64,000 nucleotides of DNA from the NCBI RefSeq assembly GCF_905475395.1, contig NC_058337.1, forward strand, positions 105,270,368 to 105,334,367. The letters are read 5' to 3'. Source of the DNA: Chrysoperla carnea. Taxonomy: Eukaryota; Arthropoda; Insecta; Neuroptera; Chrysopidae. The notes under the pieces are model-generated. The model saw nothing but the letters and a program-made list of their open reading frames with translations. It did not search any database and was not told the origin of the DNA. The position numbers and the translations under genes were made by a program. Positions 24,088 through 36,589 of this stretch are shown one piece after another (position 1 is the stretch's first letter; every line of letters starts with the position of its first letter).

Positions 24088-24490
24088 ACTAGCTGTGTAC
24101 TACCCGCTTTGCTGAGCAACATCCCCACTTTCAATTCCTCCCCTCATATCTCCTTGTGTAGGGGTTACAGTTTTGTAATGTACACATCATGCTCTTTTAT
24201 TTGATACATCACTTGGGTATATTTGAAAATAATCGATTATTCAACCCCACTTTCTCGCTCCACCTTTTCCACCTGAAGCTGATTGTATATCTTGTCAATA
24301 TTTGAGCTTAATCGATGCACAACTTTTTAAGTTTTCGAAGCACACGTCTTTCATATTCTACCATATTATGCATGTATTCTACCATATTATGCATGTAAAA
24401 ACCTTCTTCTTGAATCACTCTATCTATTAGAAAAAACCTCGTCAAAATTCGTCGTGTAGTTGCAAAGATCTAAGCATACATAAAGATTAT
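24088..24490 (+). repeat. LINE-like 3' tail, family R
   Basis: Begins AACTAGCTGTGTACTACCCG and ends TTCGTCGTGTAG...AAGATCTAAGCATAC, matching 6061-6320 at both ends. It contains a 21-bp tandem duplication, ATTCTACCATATTATGCATGT, at 24355-24396. No reverse transcriptase. Confidence 0.65.
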
Positions 24491-25866
24491 ATGTATTGAT
24501 GATACATTTAAAATAAATTTATATACTATTTTTGATTACTGGACGAATATTTGGAAATTAAAAAAAAATAAAAATATTGTAAGAATTTTAATTTATTAAA
24601 AACTGATTATTTATTCTTGACTTGATTTCAAGAAACGGATTATTTTTAAAACAATTATACAAGATCAAACTGATTATAATGTAGGATGATCAAGCTAAAT
24701 TTTAAGGATTCCGAATTTTCATCTACGGACTTCCCTCTATATATGAAATAATCTATCTGATATAACTATTGATATATTTTCTTAATTCAAACTTATTATG
24801 TATAATAAGTTATATCTATGTTTTTTATTTCTTCAAATTATTGTAATAATTTATGATTAAATGATTAAATAGAAAAAAATAAGTAGTTTAAAATATAGAT
24901 ACAAAATTAATGTATTTAAAGATACTTATTTTCAAAACAGTTAATTTTCCCTTGCATATCATTAACTAAAATATAATTTAATTTCAAGTTTAGTTTAGTT
25001 TATAAATGTGCATGATATTATTATAAACAAATCCATTAACAGTTTAATTATTATCAGTGGCGGTTCTGTGATGAAAGGTTGTTCGATCACTAAAAATTTA
25101 TACATACACAATATTCATGTATTACACAGATATATGTCTGTTTGAGCTAAATTTTATATTTGAAAATCCGAAGAAGTATTTTATATTTTAAGATTTGAGA
25201 GAATTTAAAATCTGCTGTACAATAAACTGGGCATGTAAATTGCAAGATAATTTGATTTTGAAAATTAAAATTTATACTTTTTTATATGGAGAAAGTTAGT
25301 TACATTTTGGGAATTCCTCGATTAACATCAATTAGGTTGAGCTTTTTATCATGAAAAATGTTCCAGAGAATAAAATTTATTTCAATTCATCCTCTTAAAT
25401 TTTTTTATCCAAGTTCAATATTTAAGGAAATGTTTACGTTCAATGTTTTGAAATTTTCCGATAACAATCGAATTTTGTATTAGAAAAGTTTAATGAAAAT
25501 ATGAAACTAAAAGTAAAATTGTAGATATATTTTATTTTCTGCAACATTGCTAATAATAAACACTAAAATTTGACTAATATTAATAGAGAAAATTTATCTA
25601 AAATTACTAGAGAAATTCTCAAAATTATAAACGATAATTTACGTAGTACTATCTATGCTCTTCATCAGTTTTGGAGCTCCCATATGTCACCATGGAAAAA
25701 AGCTTGAGGGGCAGAGGCTCGGTAATGAAGACAATTGCATATTTTCAGAATAAGAACGTACATACATTGCAATAAATAATATAATTTGAGAAATAGACAA
25801 GGGCTGTTTAAAATTTAATATCATACATATGTTATTAAATATATTTCTAATATTATATTTATCTAG

Positions 25867-25939
25867 CTCAGGATTAACCAAGGGGGTGGCGGAGGCTGTA
25901 GCCTCGAGACCTCACAAAGGCTGGATCCGGCCCTGGTAG
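25867..25939. mobile_element. hAT-like terminal fragment
   Basis: A relatively GC-rich piece running from CAGGATTAACCAAGG to GGCTGGATCCGGCCCTG. The right end, complemented, reads CAGGGCCGGATCCAGCC, a typical hAT terminus. The flanking octamers do not match, so it is a fragment or an old copy. Confidence 0.4.
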
Positions 25940-27166
25940 TAGCCGTCAGTTAAATCTGCTTCAACCTTTGACCTCAAAGCTGATTTCGCTTACAGTATAA
26001 CCAGCCAATAAAATAGTCACGAAATATGAGAAATTGTAATTTTATCATACCAGTTTTTAAGACTAATCATAAGCTTTGAAGTAAATTCAATTTAATCAAA
26101 ATCAATCCATTAGTTTTTTCGAACAAACACTCAGATAGAAAACAATTTCATAACAGTATACCTATAGATTTAATTAACTAATCGTAAATATCTGTTCATC
26201 ACGACTTTTATGATAATTTACATAATAATGTATTTAATAAATCTGTAGTGAAAAACATCATCTTCAAAGGTCAAAGGTAAATTAATGCAGTTTTATATAA
26301 TTAGAATTAATATAAGAAATATTACGGTTTGTTTAATAGAAAGTGAATTTTATATTATTTAGAACTATATACGATATTTATAAATTGATTTATTATTTGG
26401 AATAACATTAATATTTGACGGAACGAAATTAGATAATTTTATGATCAACTTTAATCATAAAATAATTGACCTATGACAACAATAATTACACTGCACTGTT
26501 AAAAAGTTTTTTATTGGTATCTATAAAATATATTTTTTTATTTTCTTCATTCATTCACTATAAGTGCATGTTTATCCCCTTGCTGCACCTTTTTCCGTTT
26601 TCAAAACACTTAATTATCTACTGCCATTACATGCAAAATCCGGCCGAAAGAGAAAACAAATTCTGCATCTGTAAAGAAAATTAGCACAAACAAAACACAA
26701 TTCGTGCGGATTATCTATTACACGATCGAGTGATAAAAAATACATAGTTTGTTCTTCTACCTCCACTTTCGTGTGAGAAGTTCGATGAAAAAAGTAATTA
26801 TTTTGACCCAATTTATGTTTTTCAAGGATATATCTTTTGCTTAAAATTTCTTATAAGAAAATAATTTAAGATTTTAGCTATCTATTTTCCATGTCAAAAT
26901 AATTCCATTCAAATTCCCAAACTTAAATTTCCCAATTTTTCCAAAATTATTGATACGTCCTTCTGCCTTTAATAGGGGATAATCCCGATGTGGAATTGGT
27001 CATATTACCCAAAAAAATGTAAAATTATACTTGATACCATGACAAAATTTGAAAGTGAAATTAAAATTGATTAAAAAAATTGCATATAAAGGTTGCCCAT
27101 CTCTTTTAGCAAAACAAAGTTTTATATGTAATCTCTATGGCGATACCCACGTATGACGTTAGACGT

Positions 27167-27194
27167 AAGATACCCACTAGTAAGTGGGTATCTT
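27167..27194. repeat. Short perfect hairpin
   Basis: AAGATACCCACT followed by AGTAAGTGGGTATCTT: a 12-bp arm with almost no loop. Function unknown. Confidence 0.6.
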
Positions 27195-28724
27195 TCTCTT
27201 TGTTTAATTAGAAATTTTAAACGTTCATATCTTGCATAGTAGTAAAGATTTTTAAAAATTACTTTTCTATTCGTGCGAAGTCATCTGAAGTTATTAAAAA
27301 AAAACTTAGCCCGATCCTCTATTTAAATTAAAGGCATAGGTGTAGTTGAACGTAATAAATGTAAGAAAATCTCCAAGATCCTACTAGGTAGTCAGGTTAA
27401 TTACGGTGAAACGTTGGACTCTACAATTGCAGCTAGATTCAAACGAAAATATGCCAAAGCTCCAGAAATTTCTACCGTACCTGTAAAATTAGACTCATTC
27501 TTGCCATGACTATAAAATTGTATTTTGATTCTCGGCCATAATTTACCAAAAATAGTTTAAAAGCGTAACATTCTCTTATTATTATATTTGAAACTTCAGT
27601 TTACAACTTTTTTTCGTACATTTTAGTTCTTGATATATAGAAATTTTGCTTTTCTTAAAAATGACAAATTTTGATAATATTGATGGGAATGAGAAGAAAA
27701 GAGTTCAATATCTCCATTTAGTTAGAAATAAATGTTAAACCGGTTTACCTCAGGATAACCTTAAGAAATTTGCGTGTTATTATACAATTAAATATCACAT
27801 AATAAAAGTGACACTTGCACTTGACCGTTTTTCTAATGGCCAAAAATAAAGTGTGTCCTAATTATGTATCGATTTCTATATATACAAAAAATTTACTTTA
27901 ATATTAACCTTGGTATTACAAATTAGAATTTAAAATTTAATTTTTTTTAAATTGAATATAATAAAATGTTGAAATTATTATATCAGATTATCAGTTTGTC
28001 AATTTTTTTAATTAAAATTATGGACAAGTTTGAATTTCATAGTGGGATCAGTGCCACTTTTAATAAAAAGAGTTAAATTTTTTGCCTCAAATGAATTTTT
28101 CATAAAAATGTAGTAGTCTTAAAATCTCGAATAATAATAATAACGAGCTGTTCATGTGAATGCGATCCTTAAGATCCGCATCATCAAATTCCAAAATGAT
28201 GAAAATAACTTTCCATAAAGCGTTGCAAGATTATTCACTGTAGCAAACATGTGTATCTACGAGGCTATGATGCTCAAAATGTTAAAATTTGAAAACGCTT
28301 TCTTTTCTGTCTATTCTTCATAGCATTTCCGCCATATTTCATGGTATTTTCAAATTCTACTAAAAGTGGTCCTAATTTCATATTAGCTCAAAATATTAAT
28401 TCAGAAGAACAGAAAATAAGAAAGTTATCCTTTAAAATGAAAAGATTCACACTAGCTCTTCAAATCTTCAAATTAAAAATATGAAAGGTCTTAAGACAAA
28501 GATCTAAGGACTTTTAATGAAAATATTGCAAAATAAAATTGTTTTCTTTTTGTTGGGTCCAAAAACAATTCTGAAATTTATTGTTCATTTAAAATGAAAA
28601 TGTAGCCAACCCAAGAGTAAGTTCATCAAAAGTTCTCCCATTATTCAAGTACGGCAACGAGTGTAAAGCAAATAATTTGAAATAACACATGCATTAAGGT
28701 TATTAAAATTATGTTACATCAAAC

Positions 28725-29232
28725 TTAAGGTAGTACCAGCATGAAATCACTTTTCGACAGATTTGGCCGAATTTTTTTTCTCGGGTTTATAATAGCTTTA
28801 TTTATGAATTCCTAAAATTTCATAATTTTTGACCGTTTAGATCGCGAGATATTTAAAGACAAAGTTCGCGATTTTGAGGGTCATGTCCCATTTAAAGCAT
28901 GTAAAATGTCCGGTCTCTCCAACTATTTTTTATGATATTATTATATATTGAAGAAAAAGTAGAAAAAAATGTTTATACAATAAAATTCTAAAAAAAAAAT
29001 TTAGAAATTAATTTTCACTTTCGAGATATTAATTTTGACGTAAATTGATCGAAATTGGGACGTTGGCATAATTATTTCCCATTTTAAACGGTCAAAATTT
29101 CTGAAACTTTGGGAATTAATAGTAAGCATTATTAAATTCTTAAATTTAATTTTTCGTTAAATTCTGTCGAAAAAAAAATTGTACCATTGCTTTAACATAG
29201 AAACTGCAAATACCATGCTGGAACTACGTTAA
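28725..29232. mobile_element. TTAA-flanked MITE-like element, 508 bp
   Basis: Left end TTAAGGTAGTACCAGCATG; right end, complemented, TTAACGTAGTTCCAGCATG (17 of 19 identical); TTAA at both outer edges. The interior has blocks such as GACCGTTTAGATCGCGAGA and an inverse CGGTCAAAATTTCTGAAA, so part of the interior is also inverted. Non-coding. Confidence 0.75.
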
Positions 29233-29828
29233 AGAAACAATTTAATTTGATTAATTTGTCATTTAACATTAGAAGATATCATTGACATTATTTAATTAAA
29301 TTGTAAATGAATAATTTAATTATATTCAAGTATCTAGGTAGGTACTTATTATTATAAGGGTATTTAGAAATCCAAAGTAAATATTGTAGGTCACTGTGAC
29401 ACTAAATGTAGCATCATTGATAAACTTACACAATTTATACAAAGGAATAAAGAAAGCAAATGTATACAGAACGAGTGTAAGAATCTTAAGATCTAAGTAT
29501 CCAGAAAAATAGTGAGATTTTATGGGAATGAAAGCTTCTTGTCATAGCAAGTTTGAATGGAAGTTGAAAATATCTGGAAAAATTTTACATAGTACTCGAA
29601 TCTTAGAACATTAAGAGATAATTGTCTATGAAACTGGCATGATATTAATCTGAAAGTCAACTCTAAGTAATCGTAATTTTTTAAAATTTTCAAGCAGTAC
29701 TAATTTTCTCACAATATTTAAAACTCTTAGATAAAATTATTAGTCTTCCCAACACAAGTCTAGAAAGTCTTCGACAACTAACATGGATAATTATTATTAT
29801 ATTAATAAAGTTTGGAACAAAAGAAAAT

Positions 29829-30291
29829 AGATTCAATTTCCTTTTAAATGGTATGCTGAAAAATTTTTGGTTAACAAATTGACCGAGATATAGCCATTTG
29901 CTTTTTTTCGCATTTCATCTATCGTTCTCTTTTTATTGCAAAAATTATTATTTTACTCAATGAACACGTGATATCGATATCATCAGCTTCAATAATGCCG
30001 TCTTCTGAAATATCAGCTTCTTTTTTATTGTCACAATTTATCCCCCTGCATTCTTACAAAAATTTCCTACAACCACAGCTAGCAATCTAGCATACGAGTT
30101 ACCAGTTATTCTCGTGTTCGTTGAGCTCTGCCTTTTTGTAAAGAATGCATGGGGATTAATTGTGACAATGTAAAAGAATCTGATATTGCAGAAGATGATA
30201 TTATTGAAGATATAGAAAATTTAAATATTACGTTCGTTTGATTTGTTAACCAAAAATTTTTCAGCATACCAATTAAAAAGAAATTTAATCT
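29829..30291. repeat. Inverted duplication with coding remnant in both arms
   Basis: Outer arms (29829-29880 and about 30240-30291) and inner blocks (GTCACAATTTATCCCC near 30028, GGGGATTAATTGTGAC near 30151) are inverted copies. In the right arm, plus strand from about 30128, a frame reads PFCKECMGINCDN, then an acidic DIAEDDIIEDIENLN, and stops at 30241. The complement of the left arm reads a matching DN-KKEADISEDGIIEAD stretch with a frameshift upstream. Both arms thus come from the C-terminus of one protein, possibly a transposon-encoded one with a Cys-rich motif. Identity unproven. Confidence 0.6.
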
Positions 30292-30709
30292 ACTTTTTTT
30301 TGTCTGAAGTAATGCCTATACCTCCAAAATAAAATACAAGCAGAAAAACAAAAATCCTCAAAAAATCTAAATTTTGTCTATTTTTCCAGTTTTTTTCAAC
30401 TGTTTTGGTATAAAAACAATCTTTTTTTAATTTAAAAAAATTCTAATCAAATGGAAAATTTGATTTTCTACAAAAAGTTTTATATAAAATTTATCGAAAT
30501 TTTGCTTAGTTTATTGAGATATTTGAAAAAAGCAAAAGGAGGTGCTTTTTCACTCCTATCTTCAATTTCCACCCTCTAAGAAGCCACCCTTTACATTTTC
30601 TCCTCCTTTTTCCACCCTAAACAACACTCCGCAGTTTTCCCATTGAATAATCCCCATTGAACGATTCCTGCAATAAAACTCGTGAACGCCTTTTCTTTTC
30701 TTTCTGTAT

Positions 30710-30757
30710 GACATAATAAATAGCCTATTTATATATAAATAGGCTATTTATTATGTC
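30710..30757. repeat. Perfect 48-bp palindrome
   Basis: GACATAATAAATAGCC...GGCTATTTATTATGTC with no spacer and no mismatch. It lies about 200 bp upstream of the putative first exon at 30963. It may be a MITE remnant, a recent fold-back or a cruciform-forming site. Confidence 0.9.
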
Positions 30758-30962
30758 CGTCAAGATTTCAAACATTTTGTTTTAAAGCCGCCACTGTAAA
30801 TTGTTTATACCTACATCATTATATATTTGCACCTGATAGTACAATGTCCCCTACTATTTCTCCTCATTCTCTTTTTAATAATAATAATAATTTTTCGTTG
30901 TGAATGCAACAAAACAAAGCACATTCACTTGATTTCAAATTGTTGATATTTGTTGGGTATTC

Positions 30963-31415
30963 AGTAGTGATCAGTTTTATAATAAAGACGGTACGCACAT
31001 TCACCGTATTACCTTATTATTACCTTATTATTTTCTGATCTTAGGTAATTATTATTAAATTACCTTACTTATTATATTTAATCGTGATATTATCATTAAT
31101 TGTTTATATTGTAAAAGTTTAAATAAGTGATCGAACATAATCGGGTTATTATTCTTTCTCGGTCGCGATTTCGTATAAATTTTTTTTGAAAGTGAAAAAT
31201 TCATTTTTCAAGTGTTTATTTTCAATTTTTTTTCTTGTAATTGGTGCTTTATAAAGTGTTTTTTAATTTTTTTTTTATTATTTGGAAAAACGGCGTGTTT
31301 TTTGTGCGTGTCCTAAAAATTGGTTATTTTTTGCTATTATTAGTGTTTTTTATTTGAAAATAATTAATAAACAATTTTCAACAGTGCAGATAAAATCAAA
31401 ATACAATTTTGGAAG
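30963..31415 (+). promoter_or_regulatory. Putative TATA-less promoter and non-coding first exon
   Basis: An insect initiator-like TCAGTA begins at 30961 (A at 30963), with a second TCAGTT at 30971 and no TATA box about 30 bases upstream. From about 30910 to 31475 I find no ATG on the plus strand, although the minus strand has several; in DNA of this composition roughly one per 50-60 bases would be expected. The segment is T- and G-rich on the plus strand and ends AACAGTGCAGATA...GGAAG followed by a GTAAAT donor at 31416. These are typical marks of a 5' UTR exon. It could belong to the lipase gene (next visible acceptor 59789) or to a gene I cannot see. The downstream promoter element is not convincing. 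Confidence 0.45.
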
Positions 31416-31558
31416 GTAAATATTTGAAATAAATTATCAGTATTATAATTATCAGGGGTACAAAAATAAAAGCTTTTTAAGATGTATTAAAAATTGCGCT
31501 AAGGTAGATATTAAGTAGGATGTGTATATTCGGATAGTTCTAGGCGCCAAAACATGAC

Positions 31559-31627
31559 AATTGACCAAGCTCAATCATGAGAATTAAACAAGCGCAATCA
31601 TGATAATTGAACAGGCTCAATCGTGAC
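31559..31627 (+). repeat. Tandem repeat, 3 x 23 bp
   Basis: Three consecutive 23-bp units (31559, 31582, 31605), each starting AATT(G/A)A and containing AAGC(T/G)CAATCATGA or a close variant. It lies 145 bp beyond the putative splice donor at 31416, i.e. in the presumed first intron. Confidence 0.8.
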
Positions 31628-32424
31628 TCATCGAGCAATCCCTCGTAAGAAAAAATGTAATTTAGAGCCAAATTATTCGATATATGTAACGTCGAAATAT
31701 TTTTTGATTTCTTTATTCAAGTGTTGCAATATTGACATGCTAATTTCTTTTCGATTTTTAGAACTATTCAATATTTCTCAAAAGGGATGGTTTTACTGAT
31801 CTTGTAAGAATAGGTGGGTAAAATGATCCCATTTTTATCTAACAGTTCACATTAAATATTAATTGTGCCTTTACATTTCATCAACGATTAGTATAAACAC
31901 AAAAATCCCTGGTAAATCATCTAAATGAACACATTCAAGACCAACCCCATGATGGAGGATTATTTTACACACAAAATAGAGATCATTTTAACCAATATAA
32001 AGAGAATCATTTTGCTCCTAAGAATATTTTGGAATATCATCATCAAAATTGACTTTAAAATTCATTATACGCAGATATCAAAATGTGTTATAACCGGCAG
32101 GCGAAAAAAAATTTTTATTTAAAAAAATATTCCCTATTTGTCAAGCTGTAGTTGGATGAGTTTAAAGTTCAGAATTCGGTTTAATATCTTAAAAAATGTG
32201 ATCAACCACCTTGTATGACTGTACAAAATTTCAAATCGATGTACCCATAAATAACGAAAGTATGAGGGTGTCTTCATCTTAAATGCGACACGCTGTCTAA
32301 TATAATTAACGAACCAATAAACGGTTGAATCATTGATACCCAACACAACAAATGTTTACAAAATATTTTAGCAATTAACTCTTTTGGGGACTATTTCCTC
32401 TTGTTAAATATTAACCGTTGAGTC

Positions 32425-33052
32425 TTAAGAATGTACGAATACCAGGGTAACTTTGAATAAAAGGCCTGTTTTATTTTATATAAAGTTGGTCTAAGTCTCA
32501 ATCAATTCTGAAAATTTCAGAAGGGATTCCCCGATTATTTACATAAATAAATGACTTCAAAAGTAGGCATATTTAACATTGGTCTTATGGGAAAACGGTA
32601 AATGGATGAAATGTTTTCATAAATTTCTGCAAAACTAGTCGGTGGAAATTAAAAAAAAAAAATTAATTAATTAAATTAACGTTACAACCTTAATAAATTA
32701 TTGAAAACAAAAAAATCATTTTGTGTCCGACTAATTAAGGATGTATGAGTACGGTAGTGGGAACACATATTTAAAAAAATATTTTTTTAAATTTTGATGG
32801 TAAATTATGTTCTAACTTGACAATATACAAAATTTTTCGATATCTGGAGTACTTTTCAAAATATCGAAAATTTTAAATTTTATTTAGCCTTCGATATTTC
32901 GAAAACCATGGCAGATATCGAAAAATTTTATTATTATTTATCGTCTACATTCATGAAGTTATAACAAAATGCATCATCAAAGTTGAAAATAAGGTACAAA
33001 TAATTTCAACCACAAGTCTAAATTGCCTTGGCACACGTAGGTACTACCTTAA
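32425..33052. mobile_element. TTAA-flanked MITE-like element, 628 bp
   Basis: Left end TTAAGAATGTACGAATACC, right end complemented TTAAGGTAGTACCTACGTG, both beginning TTAA. The interior matches the element at 53680 over most of its length, including GGTGGAAAT followed by poly-A, TTAAGGATGTATGAG near 32737 and TTCATGAAGTTATAACAAAA near 32952. The internal TTAAGG at 32737 suggests that 32737-33052 could be an element on its own. Confidence 0.7.
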
Positions 33053-36000
33053 TATCTATAACAGTTGACAAAACGTCTTCCTGAATGTTTCAATTCATAT
33101 CCACTATATTCAATTAGTGTCCGAAAATGAAAGTGCGCATATTACAATATTTCATAAAATAAACAGCGGACACATTGACAGTTCAAACATTGTTATCCAA
33201 CTCAGTACATGCAGAACATTTAACCAATTATCTCTGTTGATTATTATTTCAACTTGTTGCGTATATAACAGTTGACAACGTCTTCCTTCCTGAATATTTC
33301 AATTTGATATCCAAAATATTCAATTAATGTCTCATGAAATGAAAGTAAATAATACCCTATTCAAAATTAGTAAGACGTAATAATTTGTAAATAAATTTGA
33401 CAGCAATGGTCATATTAAAAAGTTTATTTCATAAAAATAAATATATTATTTTTGTTTTAAAATAAAAAACCATATAATTATTATATTTGTGCTTATTATT
33501 AAATGTCCATTAAATAATTATTTGTAAATCAAATAAATGAAATAATCATTTTAAACATAACTTTATTTTTAAGTTGAAAGTATCTATATACGGGTTGGCC
33601 TGTCTAGTGCATATAACGGGTTTTCTCTATAAAAAATTTGAAAAAGAATTAGTAGAATAGTATATTGTTTTGAAAATTGAATTAAAATCAGGAATATTCG
33701 CAGTTTTTTTGAGAATGCGCTCTAGTCAACTCAGTGCAAGTTTTCTGAGGTGCCAGATGTATTTCATCCTTACCTGCTTTCAATAGAAAAACAAATATCC
33801 GAAATTTAGCCGTCTTTATTTCCACTTTTCAACTTTTAAATCAATTTTTCGTGGCAATGAGTTTATCTTTCAAATATTATATGATACCATAATCTAATTT
33901 CAGAAATTTGGTGGAAGCGTTGGGAAAAGGGTATTAAAGTCAATTAAAAAAACTTTTAATATGAAAGAAGTAAGAAGTATACGTTTATTGGAGCACAGGT
34001 TAAAAATTTCAAAATAAATTTTAAATCTAAAATTTAATCTTAAAAAATCATAGAAGAATATCTATTTACATTCTACCTGTAAAATTAAAAAATAAAAGTG
34101 CGGTCTTGGTATGCCCGTTAGGACCGAAATTTCTTACGAAACTTGTATACAAAAAAAAAATGTAAAGGTTAAATAAATACTCATATACAATTTTATTAAC
34201 TTACTTTTCTAAATCTGTATTATACATTTAGTGTGTTTTTGATTGTTCATCTAATTAAATATATAAACTAATTAGTTATAATAATAATTTGTTGTTCCTT
34301 TAGCAAGCCGCGTTAAGAACTTCGTTCCAACAATTTTTAAACCTTTCAGCAATGCCATTACCAAATGGATAAGAGTAACAACCTTAATAAGGATCATTTT
34401 ATTGAGATATTTAAGGTTATCGGGATGTTATGCCTTACATATTTTTGAAAGGCCACCCTATATAAATGGTATTTAAGATAACTGCCCACACGAAATAACA
34501 TCATATACCTATTGCTTGCAGTTTTGTCAATCAAATGTTATATTATTTCATGATTATAAGGCACGCAATACTTTTTAAAAAAATTGTGAAGAAAAGCAGT
34601 CAAGCATGAACATTTTTTATGCGTCAAGGGTTCCATATAATATTAATTGATAGGTAATTATGTGGTTAGGGAATATTAGTTAGTAAAAAAAAATTTGGTT
34701 AATATTAAAATCTTATAATAAAATAAAAACTTCCGTAAAAATACTTTTAAAATGTTATTGAGTTGAAAATTATAAAATATGGCTCTTTGAGCTATGAATA
34801 TGTGATTATGAATAAAAGCTAGCTTGAGTTGGTTAGCGTTATTAAAAGATCATTTCAATTTACTGACCTTTTTTATCCTTTTTTGGAGGAATTAGTAAAA
34901 AATGTATTTTCTACAATTTGCTTCATTTAAATCTAGTTTCTAGTTTGCGTTTCAAAAATTATTTCAAATATCAAATGAAAATACGTATTTCTTTTCTATT
35001 ATTTGCTATTTCTATCCGCGTACTTATTAAATTATGTTTATAATTAATGACTAAAGCACTAGAATTAAATTCCGTGAAATTACTTATCATAAATAATTTT
35101 TAATGTCATTAATTATTTGGGTAATAAAATTCTATTTTTTCAATTAATTAATTCGACCACCAAAGAATTAAAATGCGGCTCATGAATAATAAAGCCATTT
35201 TAAAATTTCTACTATTGAATATAAGTTGTCATTTATATCAAATTTATTTTGCATCGTAAATTTTATTCCTGAGACAAAATTTCCAAGGCCTGACATAACC
35301 CATTTAAAATTTAGTTTAAAACTGACTACAGCTATTAAACCAAGTCCTGTTAAAAGCTATTTCCAGTGAAATTGTTTTCACGATTTTCTATTTAAAAATA
35401 TATTTCTTGCTCGACTGATACTCTAAAAAGGAAGAGAAGGCTTTCAAAATTTTGGTTTATTTGTAAGGGGAGGGTTTAGCAGCGAGACTATATTAGTAAA
35501 ACGATATATTCTCTGATTTAGCAGTTGTAACGCTTAAATTTGCAATGAGTTGGTGGCATCTCTTCATAATGGTGGAAGCGATGGGAAGGAAATGTTCAAA
35601 TGAAATATCTGTGTGTGAAAAATATCTGTAAGATGTTCTTTACACATTTCTTGCGAGAAAGCCTAAAATGCTTTAGAAAATATTAGTAATAGCCTTACAA
35701 TCTGAACAGCGATATATTGGAGGGTAATGAAAATTTACTTAGTAGAATGTTCTGGGATATTTTAGAAACTAAAAATTTCTTAAATTTTTGAGAGCTGTTT
35801 ACAGATAACAATGTTTGAAAATCCAAACCCAACTAGAAATTGATTTGGAAAAAACATGATAAATTGTAAGGAATTTAACTAGGTTTCGCCGGACATTACT
35901 ACAACTTGATCCCATAATATTGTTTTTGTCGAATTTCACTCCTATTTAGGGTGCTAGTTTTAAATACATGAACTATTTTCAACACTTTTTTTCTATTTAA

Positions 36001-36589
36001 TATTTGTAAATTATGATTAAATTTGTTTTAATTTACTTAATACATCTAAATGTTTTTAGAAAGGTAAAACAAAATTGATTTTTTGGTTTAGAAATTAAAA
36101 TTATCATGGTTGTTTTTATATTTTATATATGTATAGAATAGATATTGATTTATTTTTAATATCACTTTAATTATTTAAATATTTTTATTTAAATCACTTT
36201 TCTAACTAATTATACTGTTTTACAAATTACAAGCTAATTAGTTCTGTCTAGGCGTTCAATGTAATTTATTATAATTTATGTTAAGGTAGCTCGTAAATTC
36301 ACTTTTTATGTTAAGAAATTGATAAAATTGAAATATGGTATTAATGTAACAAGAGCCAGGCTTCATTAATTGTAAATTTATACTAAACCATTGAAAATTC
36401 TTGACTATCTAAGGACGCTATAATCTTCATCTTTCAGTTTTAATTCTTTAATTAAAAACTGAGGATTTATATACAGATTAGGGCATAGAAGTGTGCGATT
36501 TTGAAAAAGCTGTAAAACAAAAACTTATTAATTGTTCCAAATTATTTTTTATCATTTAAAAAATAAAAAATAAAATGCAATAAATTGGA
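33053..36589. other. Gene-free stretch with family-D tail motif
   Basis: GGTGGAAGCG(A/T)TGGGAA occurs at 33910 and 35570, the same motif that opens the tail of the family-D elements, so D-type fragments are present. TTAAGGTAGCTCG near 36283 is an orphan TTAA-type end. Confidence 0.45.

Larger units (their letters stand above)
24491..28724. other. Gene-free stretch
   Basis: Contains the hAT fragment at 25867 and the hairpin at 27167. A 43-codon stop-free frame (about 27371-27510, reading ...TIAARFKRKYAKAP...) looks slightly protein-like but is unassigned. The rest is AT-rich without signal. Confidence 0.5.

Noticed and set aside
26466..26811. Overlapping open frames on both strands
   Set aside because: No family resemblance and no exon signals; typical accidental frames.
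25055..30796. CAGTGGCGGTT at 25055 and GCCGCCACTG at 30787 as ends of one 5.7-kb hAT transposon
   Set aside because: The flanking octamers (ATTATTAT and TAAATTGT) do not match, only about nine terminal bases agree, and no transposase is present between them.
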